Assembly (NCBI GenBank): GCA_964020085.1
Contig: OZ026608.1
Coordinates: 20,064,623 to 20,128,622 of the forward strand
Direction: 5' to 3'
Source of the DNA: Micromussa lordhowensis
Taxonomy: Eukaryota; Cnidaria; Anthozoa; Scleractinia; Lobophylliidae
DNA: 64,000 nucleotides
The position numbers and the translations under genes are program-made. This document shows positions 58,048-64,000 of this stretch, in pieces. The first letter of the stretch is position 1; every line of letters starts with the position of its first letter. The notes under the pieces are model-generated. The model was not told where the DNA came from and made no database searches. It saw nothing but the letters and a program-made list of their open reading frames with translations.

Positions 58048-59534
58048 TAGCCTGCGAACGCAGACGTATTTCCGGCTGTCACTGGTTCCGCCGAAAATAA
58101 CGTCTGCGAACTCGAGCCAGAGATTGATTTCCGTGACGTCAAAACTTTTGTTTTGTTGTTGACCAATAAAATTCACCGATGGAATATGACACTCGCGTAC
58201 ACGCGCGACTCCGCGGGAACCGGCGAAGTATTTTAGAACTGGAACTCGTTCGCAATGAGCGCCATCGAAACACCGAACAAGACTTTTAACTTCCGAGGTT
58301 TGGTTTCTTTGCAAGGCAAACGTTTCCAGTGAAGAAAAGATAAAGGTGTTTGGAAAAAGTACAGTGGCAATTCACTCATTAATTCTGCGTTGAACTGAAG
58401 TCGATCTGTCCGTCTACGTCGGGAGCGATCTTGCCGCCATTTGCTGCACCAAATGTTATAATCGTCTGCTTCGCTACAAAAGAGCTTTGGACAGAGTAGG
58501 AGAAATTGAAAATGAAATCAAAGAAGATTTCCCAAATGACGCTGGGCCCGGCCGTTTGATTAAAACTGCGTGCAAGTACAGTATGTAGATTCTTATCACG
58601 GATATCATATTTGTCCTCGTACGTTTTTCTTCGGAGACGCCGTAGCTTTACTTCGAGAAAGCTATACGTTTGTCTAGAGACGTTCTTGTGTTGTTTGCAT
58701 ATATCTGATCGAGGTTATGTTTCTCGAGCTCGATGTATTGTTTTATTCCTCCTTTTGTTCGTTCTGACACCACATGATGCAAATGTAGCTGTTTACGCGC
58801 AAGTCTGTTGACTGCGTTATCTGTGTTGCCCGGCGTCACAATATATGATGCAAGTAAGCAACATGTTCACGGTAAATTTCATAGTTTGTCTCTCGAAAGC
58901 AAATTCTTGGAGACATATCTTGCATTAGAAATGAGTCTAAACAATGCATAAACACAGGGCAAATTACAGAGGTGTCAAACTCTGCAAAGCGACATGCCGA
59001 TAACAGCGGTAACTATGCAGACTTTGCTATAGCACAGTCTAACGGCTCAGCTCTACTAAAAATTAATCTTTATAACACAACATGAAGTGCCCTTCATAAA
59101 CACGAGTGAAGCAACAAAAAGGTCGAAAGACCGAACAGAGAACGGCAAATGTACAAATGTCACGAACCGCAGGAGTCGTGTAGGCTAGTCAACCTCATTT
59201 TACAATGGGCAAAGCCTGAAATACAACAGACTTTCCAAATCCAGTTGGAAGATTAACAAAAACAAATCGCAAGGCTTCCTCTTGATGCTTATTGAGGCTA
59301 TAAAACCCGAAAACATCGCACACTTTCCTGAACGCATCCTCCGCCATTTTTTAACACGCGTTTGCGAGAGCTCCACGCACGATTTCTACGTGTTACCTCT
59401 TCGGATATGCAAGGTGAAATGTGATTGGTTTACAAGAGCTGACGTCACGGAAATCGCTCTCGTGGCTCGAGTTCGCAGACGTTATTTTCGGCGGAACCAG
59501 TGACAGCCGGAAATACGTCTGCGTTCGCAGGCTA
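58048..59534 (+). mobile_element. 1487-bp DNA transposon with TAGCCTGCGA ends
   Basis: Inverted ends of about 90 bp: TAGCCTGCGAACGCAGACG at the left and its complement at the right, continuing through TCCGGCTGTCACTGGTTCCG. A perfect 9-bp target duplication ATCCGTGAA flanks it (58039-58047, 59535-59543). Inside, about 58425-58570 on the plus strand, is a Cys-rich frame (CCTKCYNRLLRYKRALDRVG, EIENEIKEDF). This looks like the N-terminus of a zinc-binding transposon protein, but the rest is missing. A 9-bp target site points to the Mutator-like group. Non-autonomous. Confidence 0.85.
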
Positions 59535-59960
59535 ATCCGTGAAGTACTTTTCGAGAAACGACTTTCGTGCGTGTTTATTGGAATGCAATCCTAGTCAGCA
59601 GTAAATATTACACAGCACTTCCGGTATTAAATAAACAAAGATTTGCACCGTTTTTTTTTTTGAGTGAAAGTTCTAACAAACGCGAAACAAATATTTTAGC
59701 TCTCGTGCGCTTTAAAATACCTTTTGAAAGAGATACTTTTCGCTTCAATATCCTTTCGGCACTTTCCGAGAAACAACTTCAAAGCAGGGTAGAAATTCGA
59801 GTCTTGGCACTTTGTGTTAATCATTTATTATTCATGCTGGGGAATGGCACGACTTCTATTTTACGGCTTCGGAGAAGCACGCATAAATATTCCTGCCCAG
59901 CTCTGAAAATGATTTCCAATGCTAACAGTGCGGCAGTTCAACTGAACAAACTGATTTTTT

Positions 59961-62424
59961 TTCCTCTTAGCCTGATGACCGTTGGCCATTAATGCTTGCG
60001 TGATCGGGGACCTAGACTAAAAATAACTTTGACAACGTGACGCGAAGCTTAAAATAGATTTAAAAAGATTATCATGGGGCACGAGGATGTGTTCTCTCAC
60101 CTCATTTTCTCTTGTTTCGACGCATTATCTTGGAAAGTGCCGTTTTCGGGTGGGACCACTAATCTAATTGAATTGCTTGAGCGCAGTTCCTTAAGGCATT
60201 CCTGTTTTATTGTTTTATGTGCCATTTTCCCAGTGGAATGAAAACCATTTTCACAGACAAGAGTCAGATTGTTTCTGGACACCATTTTTCAGGTTTCTCA
60301 AACTGTCTTTTTTGCTTAAAAGCAATTTTGACACATCAAGTTTGATTGTTAAACTAAAAAGTTGTTATTTTTGGCTTATTAAGCAAGAAAGGCTGTTTAT
60401 TAAGCAAGAAAGGTGGTACTTTTTGCTTATTAAACATGTGACTTCGCTTAATAAGCAAGAATGGTAGTTATTCCAGCTTATTACACTCTATCACACTAAG
60501 TTCGTGCGCCATTACCGAAAAAAATATTGACAATGAAAACAAGGCAACGGACAAATAATTTTCAAGTCTTGATTGATCAAACCTTCACTGAAGGCCATAA
60601 TTAAGCGACCACTTTTCTTTTATAGACAGAAATTTTGGCAGCGCCATCGATCGGCTAATTCAGTTTCGTATTTCCGTTTGGAATTGAACGTCGTCGTTGC
60701 ATATTTAGCTTAAGCACGTTTTTAGACCCATTGGCGTACCGAACAGATCTAGACAATCGTGACTTTCGCTTGTAAAATATAACTTCATTTTTTACTAGGC
60801 GTCGTCCTCGGCGTCGTCGTCGTCGTTGCTTAAGCTCCCTAATAGGCTAACCGAAGCGCTGTTTAGGCTAGCTGGAGTAACATTTCGTCATTTCGTGTTT
60901 TAAACACGCCCGAGCGCCGTCATTCAGTCGACTCACAAGAAAAATTACCGGGGTCAGAAATTTTGTACTTTCTGCACTGCCTTTGAAGTTCGGATCGAAC
61001 CCGTACAAAATCTCAGACAGACGTAAAGGAGTGATGGGGTTTTCTTTTTCAATAAAACTGTTTTTCCACTTTCGAACTGTACTGTACAATGACTGGAAAA
61101 TTATGTTTTAAGTCGAAGAATCCACGCTATTTTTTGGTTATCAAGCAAAAGAGGCGTCAATTCTTGGTTGTTAATCAAGTGACTATTGCTTTTTAGAAAA
61201 AAATGTTAGTTAGCTCTTCTTGCTTGATTATGAAGTCTTACAACACTTTCATGAGGCCTCGCCATTGATTTGACATGCAGAATACTGCAGAGATTTGAGA
61301 TCAAAAGATAACAAAATTTGTATACTTTTTCAGGACTCTTTCACAGCATTTACGTTTGGTCGTTGGATAAATATACTTCCAACGGATAGAGTGAAATAGT
61401 ATACCGTTATCAGAAGCTCTTTTCTCTCGGGGTAAAGAGTTTTCGGGGTAAAGAGTCTCGCACGATTGGTGTATTTTGCTTTATATGGCTGTTCTAATCA
61501 GACTGTCACACAACCTATGCGGCTTTTGTCAGCTTCCTTGTAAGATCGGGTCACGTTCCATGCTTTTTAAATATTCAACAGAATGAAACGATGTTACAGA
61601 TTTTCACTTACAGTACAGACTTAAGTGTTTTTTACTTAATTGACTTTAATACAGTGAGGTATGCAAGAGTGCAAGAGATTGCTGTCCGGAAACAATCTGA
61701 CTCTTGTTATATGCTTGATCTTTTAATGTCATTTCTTGACAACTATTTCTTCATTTACACAATTTTTCTACAGCATTTTAGCTCGTGTTGCATTTGTGGA
61801 ACGTCCGTAGCTTTTCCACGGACTAGTTTCCAGGCTCTTTGCTTAAAGTAGGTTGGAACGCCTGCTGGAGGTTAAAAATTCGTCTCGAACGAACTGGTGT
61901 GTTGTCATTAGCCGTTTTAGGAGAAAACCTGCTTTTTTTTGCTTGTGGGCTTGTTAGACAACTGCTTTATAGCTAATATGGTAGAAATATTCTCTTTCAT
62001 GCAGAGGATGCAGGTGTTTGCAAATTATGCGGATCTGCACCACCGCATCCCGTCAGATGACCTGTATCAAGAAGGAAATTGCGCCTGATGATGCCGATCG
62101 AAAATTTTCCCAAGAAATCTGAGCAGCCAAAGTTCATACTTCCCGTGAAAATTGGTTGGCTTATTTTTCGGCGGTTTCCGGGATGGAAGTGAAAAATTTG
62201 CAGAGATCAGAGGAGGTTCACTTTCTCATCTCGCAGCTTTGCTGCTCGTTTCCGTGCTAACGGCTGCACCATTTGCGCTTGTGTTTCAACGTGAGCCTGA
62301 TCACAGTCTAGTGATGACTAAAATAGATTTGCATTCCATCGAATGAGACTGATAATGTTTATAAACAACTTCCATTATGGATGCGAAGCGGTCAACGCTT
62401 TATGCTTCATTCTTTCTCATATCC
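59961..62424. other. No gene recognised; AT-rich with small palindromic repeats
   Basis: GCTTATTAAGCAAGAAAG-type units recur at 60360-60480 with relatives (TTNATCAAGCAA) at 61135-61240. A CGT trinucleotide run lies near 60800-60830. Around 62000-62090 a plus-strand stretch reads EDAGVCKLCGSAPPHPVR after an acceptor-like TTTCATGCAG, similar in style to the Cys-rich frame in the 58.4-kb element, then stops. It may be a transposon-protein exon remnant. Confidence 0.45.
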
Positions 62425-62518
62425 CTTGATGAAACAACTTCGCAGTTGTAAAAAACAATGGAGCTGCTGGAAAAAGAATATTTGAAAGGCCTCCAAGATA
62501 ATTAAGGTATGTGGTTCG
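62425..62518 (+). repeat. Short duplicated block, copy 2 (partner at 52612-52735)
   Basis: Matches 52636-52735 at most positions. The small ATG frame here is MELLEKEYLKGLQDN with a stop just before the donor-like GGTATGTGG. Confidence 0.6.
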
Positions 62519-62911
62519 TACAAATAACATAGATTTGCATTCCATTGAATGAGACTCATGCTGAGACTGTGCAATACAGACTGGAAATCATCTTTAATGT
62601 CAAGCTACGTTAATTTAGATGGCTCATTTGTCAATCTGTAAATGGCACTTACTGAAGTTAGTTGAGTTTCTCACAGAATGAAATCACTAGTAGGAGTATT
62701 GTGACCAGAGTCAATCACTTCATCCTCCTCCTCACCTACCCTTGGATGACATGGAGGCTACACTTGACAATATGCTAGTACATTTATATAGAGAGAGAAG
62801 TATCTTACCTATGAACAACACAACAAATTACCCCAGCCATGTACTGACTCAAATCATTGATTCAGAGTCCTAGGTCAACTTAGTAAACATAGTGTTATCA
62901 TGAAGATAACG

Positions 62912-63152
62912 GTGGCTTCATGGTTAGTGCGTTTGAGCGGGCCAGCTTTGAACCCTGGCCAGGGGCATTGTGTTGTGTTCTTGGGCAATATATTTTTAAT
63001 TACTCTCATAGTACCTCTCTCTACCCAGGTGTACAAATGGGTACTGGCCGTTTAATGCTGGACGTAACCCTGCAATGGACTAGTATTCCATCAATTTTGG
63101 GAGTAGAAATATTTTTAGTTGCTTCATGCTACAGCAGTGTTTGAGCCAGAGT
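62912..63152 (+). mobile_element. tRNA-derived SINE, family A, diverged copy
   Basis: Follows the same order as 10992-11254: GGTTAGTGCG, TTTGAACCCTGGCC, TTGGGCAATA, CTACCCAGGTGTACAAATGG, GTAACCCTGCAATGGACTAG. More changed than that copy; the B box and the CACTTTAC part are degraded. Confidence 0.7.
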
Positions 63153-64000
63153 GCAAACTTGTGACATTCTCCCCCTTGAGTGACGACTTGTCCCTTAAAA
63201 TTTGATGGCCGGGCCACAAATGTCCCCCATGATCAGAAGTATTTGTGGAGCCGATTTCTTCTAAATAAATGTATTTAATTTTTTGTCGGCTAGCATTTGA
63301 CATTTTCATATAAAAATTGTTTATCAGCACCTTATAAATTCCTCTTAAAGACACTGTTGTCTCACACTTCGCTCCATTCCAAACCTGTCACATATGTAGA
63401 AGCTGCAAGTGTCGAATGTTGTCACACTACGCAGTTTCATCCACAGTTTTGGTATGTATGGTATAGGTATAGGTATAGGTATAGGTTTATTAAAGATTCA
63501 TATAGCAGCCTCTAAGGCTGAATTGCATGAAATTACAGTATAATTGTATAAATGCAAATTGTAAAATGCCATATGCCATGATATTTTCGAAGTACTTGAA
63601 CATAGTAGATGCCAAAGTGTTTCCCCAAATTACTCTGCAATATTGTTATGAAATCCTGTTGTCCTACTAGATAATGTATACAATTATTCGCCGAATTATT
63701 GCACACTCTACCATCTTGTAAAATCGAAGGCTCAAAGCTGAATAATCAAGTGAGGATCACTTTTACCATATTTGGAAGTACAATGCGACTTGCATCATTC
63801 AAGCTTGACTGGCTTTTGCAGGATTTTCACGTGTTGACAGCTCATTTCATTTGTGGACCAAAGTGATCTTCTACAACTATATTTCAGCTTTGGAACAATG
63901 TCCAAGAGGAAAATCTTGAGTTATTTTCAATGTGAAACAGATAAAATCATCAACAAACCAGAAGAAAAAAACAGAAACTTGCTGTGTAATTGCACAGTTG
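63153..64000. other. No gene recognised; GGTATA microsatellite at 63460-63486
   Basis: About four to five GGTATA units, then AT-rich sequence to the end of the window with no supported ORF, exon or repeat. Confidence 0.6.

Larger units (their letters stand above)
57545..59960. repeat. ~207-bp diverged tandem repeat, interrupted twice
   Basis: Markers recur: GCTTTGAAAGAGAT near 57597, 58005 and 59709; CAGTACTTTTCGAGA near 57634 and 59543; GTCAGCAG with TAAATATTACAnAGCA near 57683/57895 and 59600. After removing the insertions at 57691-57895 and 58048-59534 the spacing is about 205-210 bp. Copies have diverged by substitutions. Confidence 0.65.

Noticed and set aside
59567..59992. 141-codon plus-strand ORF
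   Set aside because: Begins inside the diverged tandem repeat next to a transposon end and has no recognisable features.

Overview
The window looks like an animal nuclear genome, most likely an anthozoan cnidarian such as a stony coral. That assignment is an inference from three things: small exons separated by long AT-rich introns, a dense mixture of foldback elements, SINEs, LINEs, Penelope-like and BEL/Pao retroelements, and host genes of TRP-channel type. Nothing in it looks bacterial. There are no operons, no CRISPR array and no phage.

Host genes. The main content is two neighbouring minus-strand paralogues of an ankyrin/TRP-like cation channel. Copy 1 (exons between 16487 and 8900) shows its start codon and five N-terminal exons with the ankyrin region, then runs off the left edge. 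Copy 2 (exons between 52386 and 24975) shows the ankyrin exon, the linker exons, a pre-S1 exon, S1-S2, S3-S4, S5, pore, S6 and C-terminal exons. Its first two exons were not found and probably lie beyond the right edge. I reconstructed these exons from splice signals: reading phases agree across nine consecutive junctions of copy 2, and the exons shared by the two copies have matching phases and homologous products. Between the two copies lies a single-exon minus-strand ORF (17227-17781) with an N-myristoylation-type start and a possible TIR/SEFIR-like fold.

RNA genes. The left 5.7 kb is a rearranged array of roughly 1-kb segments carrying three identical tRNA-Thr(TGT) genes and one truncated copy. 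Two later insertions interrupt it, and sister segments preserve their empty sites.

Mobile DNA. Most of the remaining sequence is introns and spacers filled with repeats. An almost complete BEL/Pao element (33079-38432) has two identical 120-bp LTRs and a 5-bp target duplication, but most of its RNase H region is missing. It sits antisense in the S4/S5 intron of channel copy 2. Other items are a LINE remnant split by a Penelope-like fragment that carries a hammerhead-ribozyme-like motif, a degenerate FADDA-box reverse-transcriptase element in the ankyrin-side intron, a family of DNA elements ending in TAGCCTGCGA with 9-bp target duplications, two SINE families, many foldback MITEs and several tandem repeats.

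No new defence or metabolic system is visible. The most useful leads are the paired channel genes, the deleted but LTR-identical BEL/Pao copy, the hammerhead-like motif, the TAGCCTGCGA family, and the insertion/empty-site pairs in the tRNA array.
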